From Verrucomicrobiales bacterium (GTDB lineage Bacteria > Verrucomicrobiota > Verrucomicrobiia > Verrucomicrobiales > DEV007), in NCBI GenBank assembly GCA_021648365.1, contig JAKISY010000054.1, forward strand, positions 1 to 32,457: a stretch of 32,457 nt of DNA. The letters are read 5' to 3'. The notes beneath the pieces are model-generated. The model had not been told where the DNA came from, made no database searches, and saw only the letters and a list, made by a program, of their open reading frames with translations. Made by a program: the position numbers and the translations under genes. Shown piece by piece: positions 7,726 through 16,512 of the stretch. How positions within the stretch are numbered: position 1 is the first letter of the stretch; every line of letters begins with the position of its first letter.

Positions 7726-8850
7726 TCACTTCTTCTCTTCAGCCTTTTTCTCCTCGACCTTCTTCTCACCTTTGCCATCAAGAGCTTTTTTCTCATCCGC
7801 AGCCTTTTTATCCGCTACCGCTTTAGACGTTTTAGCAGCATCTTCGCTCTCTTTTTTCTCTTGCTCCTCCTTCTTCACTTCCACCGGCTTTCTTACAGGC
7901 ATATCTGGTAACACCGCATACTGCTCGTATTCAGCAGGGATATCTCCCCCACCGACTCCATTTTTGAAATAATAAGCCAAACCTTGTAACTGCCAGATAT
8001 TGGTCTGCAAATCTTTAAGTTTAGGATCAGCTGCTTGAATCGCCAGCGCTGCCAACATAGCCTGTTTGGCCAAAGTGGGCTGATTCCCATAAGTGATCGT
8101 GAACGCACGATAATAATCTTCCAAAGCAAGCCCCAACTTTTTCTCTTGCTCATACATCTTTCCACGAAGGAATGACAATTGAATCATCGTCGGCTTCGCC
8201 ATCTTTTTGAACACGGGAGCCGGCAACATCTTCGCATCGCCCACTTGTGGCACTTGATAGAATTTCATTCCAGCTTTCACCATATCCCACTTACCAGCAG
8301 AATACGCAGCCCACATTTTCATCAATTTCAATTGCTCGCCAAATAACTTGTCTTGCGTGCTTGCGATGGTTTTACCTGCTTTGCTTGCAAGTATAGGTGC
8401 TAGTTCTTCGTATTTACCCAAACGTCGTAGGCATTCCATTTGATAAAAACTCGCTTCACTAGCAAAGTTATCTTTCAGCGCAGCTATCCCAGCGTAGTCG
8501 GTCGCGACCTTGCCAAAAATCTTAGCTGCCGCCTCATACGCACTCTGTCTGAAAGCCTGACGTCCTCGAGCCATCAACTTAGCCTCTTCACGGAAACGAA
8601 TCGATTTCACAGAAGTCCGATTGATCGCATCCCCCTTACCCTGTGCATTGACTGCAAATAAGAGCTGCTTAGCATTCGAGTCCTGAATGAAGCCATTCTG
8701 CTGTTTGCCGTCCGTCATCAGTAAGGTCACCTTGGTGGCAACCGCCTGCGCCGGGTTATGGGTAAACATACAAATCCCCACAGACAGCATCATCAGACTC
8801 GCCTTCACGAATCCCCCTCTTGTCTTCAGCCTTGTTATAACATTCATCAT
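7726..8850 (-). CDS. Exported TPR-like protein with Lys/Glu-rich tail
   Basis: This 374-residue protein has an N-terminal signal peptide with a likely cut after AQA (about residue 36). It is followed by a short beta-rich segment (KVTLLMTDGKQQNGFIQD) and helical, TPR-like repeats through about residue 320 (for example ARGRQAFRQSAYEAAAKIFGKVATDY). The final 50 or so residues are a low-complexity Lys/Glu/Ala tail. It is the last gene of the exbB-exbD-exbD-TPR run, 44 bp after the large TPR protein, and probably forms a periplasmic or envelope scaffold partner of that system. No enzymatic motif is visible. The start is the first of two adjacent ATGs; no Shine-Dalgarno is present. Confidence 0.75.
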   Translation of the reverse strand: MMNVITRLKTRGGFVKASLMMLSVGICMFTHNPAQAVATKVTLLMTDGKQQNGFIQDSNAKQLLFAVNAQGKGDAINRTSVKSIRFREEAKLMARGRQAFRQSAYEAAAKIFGKVATDYAGIAALKDNFASEASFYQMECLRRLGKYEELAPILASKAGKTIASTQDKLFGEQLKLMKMWAAYSAGKWDMVKAGMKFYQVPQVGDAKMLPAPVFKKMAKPTMIQLSFLRGKMYEQEKKLGLALEDYYRAFTITYGNQPTLAKQAMLAALAIQAADPKLKDLQTNIWQLQGLAYYFKNGVGGGDIPAEYEQYAVLPDMPVRKPVEVKKEEQEKKESEDAAKTSKAVADKKAADEKKALDGKGEKKVEEKKAEEKK

Positions 8851-8894
8851 GATAACTTTTTTATTATTTAAACAGCTCTATTTCTCCGCTTCAA

Positions 8895-11800
8895 TTATTT
8901 CGCTCCAGCTTTACCCTTTACTTCAGGTTCGTCCACGATGCCTAATTCCAAATCAATTTGCGTGAGCTGTTCAGGAGTCAAACTTAACTCATTTTGCACC
9001 GCTGGCAGACGGCGACGAATACGTCCAAGTGCGCCAGAAGGAGCATCCTCCTCCTTCTGCTGAGCGAACATATACAGAAGTTTACGCAGATACTTGTAGG
9101 CTTTGATCTTTTTGTCAGGATCATCAATATTGTAGGCAAGATTAAATCCACGTTCCAGTGACTGACTCGACCAATCAATGTAAGATCCATACACCGCGAT
9201 CACAGCATTATAGACCTTGATAGCATCATCCGTTCTACCCAAGTTCTCGAGTGCTAAACCGTAGTAAAAGTTAGACTCCGCACGAGCCATTCGATCCAAC
9301 CATTTCTTGTTTTTATTGATCTTACCAAAACGCTCCTTAGCCTCTTCCCAATCTTGTGTTTTGATCGCTAATCTACCCAAATTTAAATAAGACTCTGGAA
9401 TCAGGGACTTCTCTTGGTATTGGTTGATCACCCGCAAGAAACGCTCACGCGCCGAACTCAGCTTATCTGCTTGAGTGCTGCGCATTTCGATACTACCGAT
9501 CTCAAAGTCGGCAGGAGCCTTGAAACTATCGGCATCAGGACGCACCAACAATTCCTCGAAATAAGGGATCGCTCTGAAACGAGTCGCAGAGACCTCTTGT
9601 TTGGAAAGGTAAATACCAATCTGTTGCAAGGCGAACTCAGACAAATTACTCATCTCATAGTCTTCCATCTCCTTAAACACCGCAGCAATCTCTTGCTCAA
9701 GTTTCGCGTATTCAGGAGTTTCTTTTTTGACTTTGCCACGCATACCTTGCAGCACGATCACCTTCTGGATTTTCAACCAAGTCAAAAGCGCTTGGTTCTT
9801 TTTGTTCACCCCGGGGAAGTCATCAAAGTTAGCCGCCGTTTTTTCCGGTCCGCGAGTGCGCACCGAAGCTTCTGAATACGAACCGATCGCCTGTCGAAGC
9901 AACTCGATATCTTGCTCATGTGGCTCTTGATTGCCCATGAAGTTGATCATTTTCTCCAACTGCTTCAGCCCGTCTTCTGCACGCCCCGCTTTCTCCAATG
10001 CCTCCAACGTGAACACCGAAATCTGAGGTTCCCAGTAAGTACCTTCATAATCCGGGAAAAAGGCGTCGTAATATTTCACCCCATCTTCCCATCTTTCCAA
10101 CTGGACACTCAAATCAGCTGATCTCGCCAAGGCCTCTGCCACGCTTTCTTTGCGATTGCGCTTTTTACCTTCATCGATAGCAGCGGAAAAATACTCCAAG
10201 GCTTTTTCCGTCAACTCGAGCTTCTTAGCTTCATCCTCAGTTTCCAAGCCAGATTTCACATCATAGGCGTCACCGCCCATGTTCAAAGCGCGGTCGAGCA
10301 CCACCGAGTCTTTGCGCTCCTCTCGCAAACGATCAATCGCCGCAATGCTTTTATCATACTCCTCTAGATTGAAATGACAGGTCGCTCGGTCAAACAAAGC
10401 CAAATCGAGAAACTTAGATTGAGGAAACTCCTGAAAATAGACATCCAATAAACCAGCCGCTTTCTGAAGATTTCCAGTAATCACATAGTTACTTGCCTGA
10501 TAATAGAGAGCCGCTTCGCGATTACCACTGTCAGGGTACTTGTCAGCAAACAAATCCAAAGGCTCCTGTGCTTCCACATGATTACCCAGGAAGTACAACG
10601 CAGCACCATAAAGGTGGTCTGCCAACTCACGAGCCGGATCACCTGGCTCATACTTTTTGCGCACTTTTTCGCAAACTTCCATCACCGTACCGTATTCGCG
10701 AGCAGTGAAAAGAGATTGCAACATGAACGTCGCCACGTTGTTTTCCAAACGGTGATCTGGAAACTCCTTCATGAACTGATCGCCGTAATACTGCGCACTG
10801 CTATAGTCTCCGATCAAGGTAGAGAAACGGGCCGCTTCATGCAGGATCTCCGGACGAGCTTTGCTCTTGAGATAGTTTTCCGCAAGGTAGGTGTAGATCG
10901 CGCGACTAGCGATACGGTTGCCTAGCTTTTCATAACTCGCCGCGACCAAGCGCATCAATTCCATGTCCGATTGATCTGGTTTCTTCAGCTCATCTTCGTA
11001 TTTCTTAATCGTAGCAGCATAAACCGCTGGCACCCTGCTTCCTGGAGGCAAGCTCAATGCGCGCATTTTGACATCTGCCAGAATATCGTCCGCTGTCGGA
11101 ATCATCGAATAATAGCGCAGCGCCAAGGTATGCAAACCTGCTTGAGACGACTCAAAGCCCAATTTTTTCAAGCGTTGCCCAAATCCAAAACGCGCTTGAT
11201 CAAACGGTTGAACGGTCAATAAACTCGAATATTTGTTCAAAAAATCATGTGCCTTACGGTTAGTGATATCTTTGCCCAATTTACTAGACTGATCGATCCA
11301 GCCCAAACTCAACTCCAACAAAGCCTGCATCAAAAACTGCGGAGCCACCTTCCACTTAGCTTGATTCTCAAATAATTTGCGCAGCTCAGCTTCGCCCTCA
11401 TCAATTCGACCCACGCCGACCAAAGCGCCACCTCTGCGCAGTGAAAAAACATTGCGCACCGTAGCCAACTCCTTCGGATCAGGTTTGGAGTCGAGGTAGC
11501 GTTGATAGAGTTTCAAGGCTTCCGCAGGATTTTTCATCATTTGCTCGCAATAGCCCCATTGGAAAAGTGCCAACTTTTCCCTTTTATTGACCGAAGGTAC
11601 CTTCGATTGCGCTTTCTCACCTGGTTTAGGATTAGGATAGGACTCTACGCAAGTCCTGAAAGCATCTCGTGCTTCTTCCCAACGGAACAACTGCAACAAA
11701 GTCGCACCGTAATCAAAATAAACGCCACCAAAACCAGCTCCAAAGTCTTCCATCCCCACAGAGCCGTAAATTTTGATCGCTTCCTCAAAAATAGGCAAAG

Positions 11801-11993
11801 CTCCCTTGAAATCACCCGCTTGCGCCTTCTCTGCAGCCGCTAGGTAAAGCCCCTCTAAGGAATCGTCCCCATCCTGAGCCAAAGCCTGATTCGCGCCTCC
11901 GCCAGTTAACAATAAAATAGCGACTCCAGCCGCGAACCTTTTTGCCAATACCTGAAAAATACTAGCTTGTTTCATCTTTATGTTTCTCATCAT
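8895..11993 (-). CDS. Large exported tetratricopeptide-repeat protein
   Basis: A protein of about 1032 residues made almost wholly of helical TPR-type repeats, for example AEKAQAGDFKGALPIFEEAI, VEAQEPLDLFADKYPDSGNREAALYYQA and ENLGRTDDAIKVYNAVIAVY. It is exported by a signal peptide ending near NQALAQ/DG (about residue 40). The open frame reaches back to 12122, but the added residues are charged and lie ahead of the signal peptide, so I start at the paired ATGs 11993/11990; ATG 11975 is also possible. It lies in the exbB-exbD cluster and is likely the periplasmic partner of the energised channel. TPR proteins of this kind, next to ExbBD, are common in Planctomycetes and Verrucomicrobia. The actual substrate is unknown. 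Confidence 0.8.
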   Translation of the reverse strand: MMRNIKMKQASIFQVLAKRFAAGVAILLLTGGGANQALAQDGDDSLEGLYLAAAEKAQAGDFKGALPIFEEAIKIYGSVGMEDFGAGFGGVYFDYGATLLQLFRWEEARDAFRTCVESYPNPKPGEKAQSKVPSVNKREKLALFQWGYCEQMMKNPAEALKLYQRYLDSKPDPKELATVRNVFSLRRGGALVGVGRIDEGEAELRKLFENQAKWKVAPQFLMQALLELSLGWIDQSSKLGKDITNRKAHDFLNKYSSLLTVQPFDQARFGFGQRLKKLGFESSQAGLHTLALRYYSMIPTADDILADVKMRALSLPPGSRVPAVYAATIKKYEDELKKPDQSDMELMRLVAASYEKLGNRIASRAIYTYLAENYLKSKARPEILHEAARFSTLIGDYSSAQYYGDQFMKEFPDHRLENNVATFMLQSLFTAREYGTVMEVCEKVRKKYEPGDPARELADHLYGAALYFLGNHVEAQEPLDLFADKYPDSGNREAALYYQASNYVITGNLQKAAGLLDVYFQEFPQSKFLDLALFDRATCHFNLEEYDKSIAAIDRLREERKDSVVLDRALNMGGDAYDVKSGLETEDEAKKLELTEKALEYFSAAIDEGKKRNRKESVAEALARSADLSVQLERWEDGVKYYDAFFPDYEGTYWEPQISVFTLEALEKAGRAEDGLKQLEKMINFMGNQEPHEQDIELLRQAIGSYSEASVRTRGPEKTAANFDDFPGVNKKNQALLTWLKIQKVIVLQGMRGKVKKETPEYAKLEQEIAAVFKEMEDYEMSNLSEFALQQIGIYLSKQEVSATRFRAIPYFEELLVRPDADSFKAPADFEIGSIEMRSTQADKLSSARERFLRVINQYQEKSLIPESYLNLGRLAIKTQDWEEAKERFGKINKNKKWLDRMARAESNFYYGLALENLGRTDDAIKVYNAVIAVYGSYIDWSSQSLERGFNLAYNIDDPDKKIKAYKYLRKLLYMFAQQKEEDAPSGALGRIRRRLPAVQNELSLTPEQLTQIDLELGIVDEPEVKGKAGAK

Positions 11994-12283
11994 GCTCTTA
12001 CGATAAATATTTAAGGACCACTTCCTCTTTTTGATGCACCATTTGGCACTCACTTCAAATTTCCTCTTCACTCCTGATCGTTCATAGAAATTACCATTTC
12101 TTCGCTCTTCTTCCAAGCACATAGCACAGCATACCGTGATTTAGGAACGCACCCCCATCGTGAAATTAGAGGAATACGGGCTGATATACTCTCCGAAATC
12201 AAATCAGCCAGCTGTTGGCTACCGAGGGTATCCAAGCTATCACCGCGAACCCTGGTTTTCATAAATTCAACAAAACTCGACGA

Positions 12284-12745
12284 TCATTTTTTCTTCTCAG
12301 AAAAACCCGTAATGGTGACATTATGAATTTTCACCTTAGACAAAGCGTTCAGCACATCAATGAATCGCTGCCCTATAGCCGAGTCATCCGCAGCTACCAC
12401 CACTACAGGTTGCGAACCTGTCAAATCAGCAGCGTCCTTGTACTGCTTCAACTTTTCATCTAACAGCGGCAAGGTTCTGTTATTGACATCCTCATCCATG
12501 GTTTTGTCATCCACTATGATCGCACCAGCAGCGTTCACCGTGATCGTCATCTGATCGATCTCCACCTCCGAGGCGGAGGAACTATCCGTCGTCGGCAAGG
12601 TCATACCCAAGTCCGTCTCCTTCGGATCTAGTGTCTGAGTCACCAAAAAGTAAATCAGCAACAGGAAGCTGACATCAATCATCGAAGACATGTCCAAACC
12701 CGGTTCCTCTTCTTCAGGTATCTGCAGTTTTGTATTTCCAGCCAT
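12284..12745 (-). CDS. exbD: ExbD/TolR family biopolymer transport protein (second copy)
   Basis: A 153-residue protein with a short cytoplasmic N-terminus, one transmembrane helix beginning SSMIDVSFLLLIYFLV and a periplasmic domain. Asp24 in the helix is the conserved proton-carrying residue of ExbD/TolR. The periplasmic part (VDQMTITVNAAGAIIVDD-like strand, ...PVVVVAADDSAIGQRFIDVLNAL) has the family fold. It follows the first exbD by 77 bp. Two different ExbD proteins next to one ExbB suggest a heteromeric channel or two alternative outputs. A 290-bp stretch with no convincing gene separates it from the downstream TPR gene. Confidence 0.9.
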   Translation of the reverse strand: MAGNTKLQIPEEEEPGLDMSSMIDVSFLLLIYFLVTQTLDPKETDLGMTLPTTDSSSASEVEIDQMTITVNAAGAIIVDDKTMDEDVNNRTLPLLDEKLKQYKDAADLTGSQPVVVVAADDSAIGQRFIDVLNALSKVKIHNVTITGFSEKKK

Positions 12746-12822
12746 GAGAGTTTATTCTTTCTAAAATAAGTAAATCTTAACCGCTCTGCATCTTCGTATT
12801 CAGGCGGTGTTCTAAGGGGTCA

Positions 12823-13278
12823 TCAATCTTTTTCTATCACGTAGGTAGCAAAGATCACATCCACCACCAGCGCGTCTGCCGCAGCCTTGACGATCTCCTT
12901 GATATAACGAGTCTGCACCCTTTTATCAGCACGTAGATGCAATCGGCTTTTCACCTGCATCTCATCATTTTTTTGACGTTCGGCATCGACGTATTCAGAT
13001 ACCGCATCCGCATTGGGGAAAGTCATGGTGATTTCAGGTCCATAGAACTTGCCGTCTTCATGGATATTCACCACGATCCGCCCTCCTTTGTTTTTCGCCA
13101 CTGCAGCACTATCAGCCGTAGGCGGTTTCACATTTTTGTCAATTTTGACAATGATCATGTGCGAGCTCACCATGAAGAAAATCAACAACAGGAACACCAA
13201 GTCGATCATCGGAGACATATCCATGTTCATGGTTTCCCCTTCACCACTCATGGCTCTTCTGAGTTTTGCTGATGCCAT
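12823..13278 (-). CDS. exbD: ExbD/TolR family biopolymer transport protein (first copy)
   Basis: A 151-residue ExbD/TolR protein: N-terminal cytoplasmic stretch, transmembrane helix PMIDLVFLLLIFFMV with the conserved Asp26, then a periplasmic domain (GGRIVVNIHEDGKFYGPEI...). It is only distantly similar to the neighbouring second ExbD, so the pair is not a recent duplication. An AAAGGA about eight bases before the ATG is one of the better ribosome-binding sites in the window. It follows exbB by 98 bp. Together with ExbB it should use the proton gradient to drive a periplasmic or outer-membrane process. Confidence 0.92.
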   Translation of the reverse strand: MASAKLRRAMSGEGETMNMDMSPMIDLVFLLLIFFMVSSHMIIVKIDKNVKPPTADSAAVAKNKGGRIVVNIHEDGKFYGPEITMTFPNADAVSEYVDAERQKNDEMQVKSRLHLRADKRVQTRYIKEIVKAAADALVVDVIFATYVIEKD

Positions 13279-13376
13279 TCTATATTCCTTTGTTTAGTTG
13301 ATCGCGTCTAAGTGACAGATTATCTATATTAAAAGCCGAAGACAGTTATCTGCCTCCAGCCCCAGTTACTTCTAGC

Positions 13377-14204
13377 CTACCCTTCAGCGATACCTTCGGG
13401 AACTTTAGCCAACTGCTGGTCACCGAGAACGGTCGCCGTCGCCAAGCCCATCGCGTCATCTACAGTTTGGTGAGCTTCTGCTACCAGTGAGTTGAACTTG
13501 TTTTTGAAAAAGAAGAAAGCGAACAAACAAGGCAGTGCGACCACCAGCCCCGTAGCCGTCGTCATCAGTGCTTCACCAATCGCCGATGCCATCTTGCCCG
13601 GATCCGATCCGCCACTGACACCCAAGGTAGCAAAGGCTTTGATCATACCAGACACCGTGCCGAGCAGTCCCACCATCGGTGCCGCCTGTGCGATCACGGA
13701 GAAATACCCGATCCATGACATGTAAGAAGGATTCTCTCTCACGGTGAAATCCGCTACCGCGTCATCCACCTTATCTTTTCCTAAAGCCTCTGTATCTGTA
13801 GCATCCACATTAGGCAACGAAGTAGCCAGCATACGTCCTAGATAAGAAGCGCTATCTGCAGAAGCTTCGATGGCACTGCGCACTCGCACTTCAGCCATTT
13901 TATCCAAAACCGAAGCTTTCAATTCAGGTGGAACGAATTTTTTCGCGGTCAACTGCATTGCATTATATACAGTCAAGGTGATGAACCCCACGGAAAGCAA
14001 TCCCAGAGGCCACATAGCCCATCCGCCCTCCATGATGTTGTCCCACAAGGTTTTGGTTGCTTGCGGGGCAGCCGCGTCACCGCCCTCAGCGGCAGCGCCT
14101 CCATCTTGAGCAAAAATATCAGGCATGGCAATCACGGCAATCGCCAGAATTCCAAAAATCATCCACGCGAGGTGGCTACGGTTAAAAGAGTGGTTCTTTA
14201 GCAT
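13377..14204 (-). CDS. exbB: MotA/TolQ/ExbB proton channel family protein with signal peptide
   Basis: A 275-residue ExbB/TolQ homologue. An N-terminal signal sequence (about 1-33, ending IFAQ/DGG) is followed by an Ala/Gly-rich linker and three transmembrane segments at about 65-85, 163-190 and 212-234. The second carries the family signature MVGLLGTVSGMIKAF and the third the EALMTTATGLVVALP signature. The extra N-terminal export signal with linker differs from E. coli ExbB. The open frame begins at 14312, but the extension is Cys/Lys-rich and precedes the signal peptide; ATG 14204 is preferred. It heads the cluster exbB-exbD-exbD-TPR-TPR and is divergent from the reductase gene across a 557-bp gap. 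Confidence 0.92.
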   Translation of the reverse strand: MLKNHSFNRSHLAWMIFGILAIAVIAMPDIFAQDGGAAAEGGDAAAPQATKTLWDNIMEGGWAMWPLGLLSVGFITLTVYNAMQLTAKKFVPPELKASVLDKMAEVRVRSAIEASADSASYLGRMLATSLPNVDATDTEALGKDKVDDAVADFTVRENPSYMSWIGYFSVIAQAAPMVGLLGTVSGMIKAFATLGVSGGSDPGKMASAIGEALMTTATGLVVALPCLFAFFFFKNKFNSLVAEAHQTVDDAMGLATATVLGDQQLAKVPEGIAEG

Positions 14205-14761
14205 CTTCAATTTGATTTGGTTGGTTTTACAATAGTGCACGTGCTTTTCTAATATTCTCAGCAATCTGTAAAGAAAAAAGCACACAAAATGTGTTTTTTT
14301 TTCACTCGGCACTATTTACGTCTAACACACCCTCCGCCTAGAATGCCAGAATTAATTTATCCTTTTTAAAATAGTTTCACTCACGAGTTCTATTTTTGCC
14401 ACCCTCAGCTGAGCACAATCATCAAATCACCACCAAAACAAATAACACACACTATTGACAAAAATATCATATAACTCTCATATTAGAAACACTTTACGCT
14501 GCAAATACTAGCCGTCGCCACCCCGCTTCCAGCTGCCTTCACCCACTTTTGTTCCTCGTTCCAGGAATCTCGCCGCCTATCAATATTGAGAACCACTTTC
14601 CAACCCTCGTTTTAATTTTCAAACAACATATTACTCCCCTGCGCTCCCCGCAAAAAATCTAACACCCTAAGCCCACCAGACGACCCTCTTTTCAATTTAA
14701 CTTATATTGCGAGCTTGTTTGACTTGCGTATCGTCCAACATCCTTATATTCTCCCCACATC
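14205..14761. other. Divergent intergenic region, 557 bp
   Basis: This AT-rich gap separates exbB (minus) from the CysJ-like gene (plus) and should hold promoters for both. I see no gene. TTGACA at 14455-14460 with CATATT 18 bases on (14479-14484) is a possible plus-strand promoter, but the -10 is poor. TTGACT (14719-14724) and TATATT (14745-14750) sit just before the plus-strand ATG with a spacer that is too long. Neither is firm. Confidence 0.3.
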
Positions 14762-15925
14762 ATGGCAGAATCACCAAGCACGTCCAAGCCTACATTCAAT
14801 CGTAAAAATCCACTCATCGCCCACCTGCCTCGGCGGCGCTTCTTATCAGAAGGTGCCGCAGAGAAGCAAACCTGGCATCTGGAGATCGACCTACAAGACT
14901 CTGGCCTCAGCTACACTCCGGGCGATTCATTGGCAGTCTTACCTACCAATGAATCATCTATCGTGGACGAGATCATCGCAGCCCTCGGGCTGACTGGCGA
15001 CGAATCCGTGATCGCGCCCGATAAAAGCACCGATGTTTTGCGAACGGTGCTCAGCAAACAATGTGTCATCACTTTAGTGGATAAGAAATTCCTGGCTAAA
15101 TTGGTGGAAAAAGCTGGCGATGCCGCCGCAGAGATCTCCGCCCTACTGGCACCAGAAAAGAAAAAAGAACTCTCCGACTACTTGTGGGGGCGCGAAACCA
15201 TCGACTTCCTGCTCATGTTCCCCGAGCTGAAATGGGAGGCACAGGAGTTCGTCAGTGTGCTAAAAAAACTCAACATCCGACTCTACTCCATCTCTTCAAG
15301 CCTCGCAGCCGTCCCCAACCAAGTTCACCTCACGATAGCCTCTGTTATATACAACAGTTTTGGTAGAGAGCGCAAAGGCGTCTGCTCCACCTTCCTCAAT
15401 GAGCGCTGCGATGAGAACACCGACATCCCCTGTTTTGTCACACCAGGCAAAGGCTTTCGCCTACCCGCTGCTGATGACGATACGCCCATCATTATGTGCG
15501 GTCCAGGCACCGGCATCGCCCCGTTCCGAGCCTTTTTGCAAGAACGTCACGCCACTCAAGCCAAAGGAGATGCCTGGCTATTCTTTGGTGAGATCCATCA
15601 AGAAACTTGTTATTTTTATCAGGAAGAATGGGAGAGCTACCTCGCCGACGGCACCTTGAACCGTATCACCACCGCTTTCTCACGAGATCAAGATCATAAA
15701 ATCTACGTGCACCACCGAATGCTCGAAGAAGGAGCTCAACTCTGGAGCTGGCTCGAACGAGGAGCTATCTTTTATGTCTGTGGTGACGCAGAACGTATGG
15801 CGAACGATGTCGACCAAGCTCTGCATCAAATTGCTATCGAACACGGAGGCAAAAGCGAACAAGAGGCCGCCGAATACATTGAACAAATGCGCCAAGACAA
15901 ACGCTATCGTCGCGACGTCTATTAA
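14762..15925 (+). CDS. CysJ-like NADPH:FAD oxidoreductase lacking the FMN domain (sulfite reductase alpha-type)
   Basis: A 387-residue flavoprotein equivalent to the FAD and NADPH half of sulfite reductase alpha subunit CysJ and diflavin reductases. Motifs in order are YTPGDSLAV (51-59), FAD-binding RLYSISSS (173-180), GVCSTFL (206-212), NADPH-binding CGPGTGIAPFRAFLQER (246-262), FFGE, YVCGDAERM (338-346) and a C-terminal ...RYRRDVY whose last Tyr stacks on the flavin in this family. The flavodoxin-like FMN domain that precedes this unit in CysJ is absent, and the protein starts at MAESPSTSKP, right where that linker would end. It may pass electrons directly to a sulfite reductase hemoprotein or to a separate flavodoxin or ferredoxin. 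No sulfite reductase beta gene is in the window. nadD follows after 20 bp. Confidence 0.85.
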   Translation: MAESPSTSKPTFNRKNPLIAHLPRRRFLSEGAAEKQTWHLEIDLQDSGLSYTPGDSLAVLPTNESSIVDEIIAALGLTGDESVIAPDKSTDVLRTVLSKQCVITLVDKKFLAKLVEKAGDAAAEISALLAPEKKKELSDYLWGRETIDFLLMFPELKWEAQEFVSVLKKLNIRLYSISSSLAAVPNQVHLTIASVIYNSFGRERKGVCSTFLNERCDENTDIPCFVTPGKGFRLPAADDDTPIIMCGPGTGIAPFRAFLQERHATQAKGDAWLFFGEIHQETCYFYQEEWESYLADGTLNRITTAFSRDQDHKIYVHHRMLEEGAQLWSWLERGAIFYVCGDAERMANDVDQALHQIAIEHGGKSEQEAAEYIEQMRQDKRYRRDVY

Positions 15926-15945
15926 TCTATTACCCATATTTCATC

Positions 15946-16512
15946 ATGATCAGGAAAGAAAAAATAGCACTTTTTGGTGGCACGTTTGACCCCATTCACA
16001 AAGGCCATTTAGCACTCGCTAAGCTGGCACATTTTCAAATAGAACTCGATCGCATCTTGTTCATCCCCTGCCGCCAATCACCTCAAAAAAACAAAGCGCC
16101 AGCGGCCAACGCACAACAGCGCTGCGACATGATCAATCTAGTGACCAAAACACTTGATTGGGGCGAACTCTCTCGCATCGAAATCGACCGCAACACACCC
16201 AGTTTCACTTGGCAAACCAGCCTCTATTATTCTCGCCAATTCCCCCAATGCGAGCTCTATTGGATCCTTGGCACCGATCAATGGAAGGAGATTCATACTT
16301 GGGCGGAACCTGAAAGGCTGAGAAAAAGACTAACATTCATCGTAGCCACTCGTGACGGTGAAGAAGTAGAAGAACGCCCCGGTTGGCGTCACATCACCCT
16401 ACCTTTTGAGAACGAAGCCAACGCCACGCAAATCCGCTCGGGAGAATCTAAAGCCGAATGGCTCACCGCTCCCGTCGCGCAATATATCGAAACGAATAAA
16501 ATCTACTCTTGA
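15946..16512 (+). CDS. nadD: Nicotinate-nucleotide adenylyltransferase
   Basis: NadD joins ATP and nicotinate mononucleotide to form deamido-NAD in NAD synthesis. The 188-residue protein has the nucleotidyltransferase signature GGTFDPIHKGH (11-21) and the family C-terminal signature ATQIRSG (ISSTxIR-like). WILGTDQWKEIHTW is the substrate-site stretch. Length is typical. It follows the reductase gene by 20 bp on the same strand, so they are probably cotranscribed. Its last 10 bases overlap the 3' end of menE on the other strand, with no room for a separate terminator. Confidence 0.95.
   Translation: MIRKEKIALFGGTFDPIHKGHLALAKLAHFQIELDRILFIPCRQSPQKNKAPAANAQQRCDMINLVTKTLDWGELSRIEIDRNTPSFTWQTSLYYSRQFPQCELYWILGTDQWKEIHTWAEPERLRKRLTFIVATRDGEEVEERPGWRHITLPFENEANATQIRSGESKAEWLTAPVAQYIETNKIYS

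Noticed and set aside
12068..12262. A 64-codon minus-strand ORF between exbD and the large TPR gene
   Set aside because: It overlaps the unlikely N-terminal extension of the TPR frame, has no recognisable motif and no ribosome-binding site.
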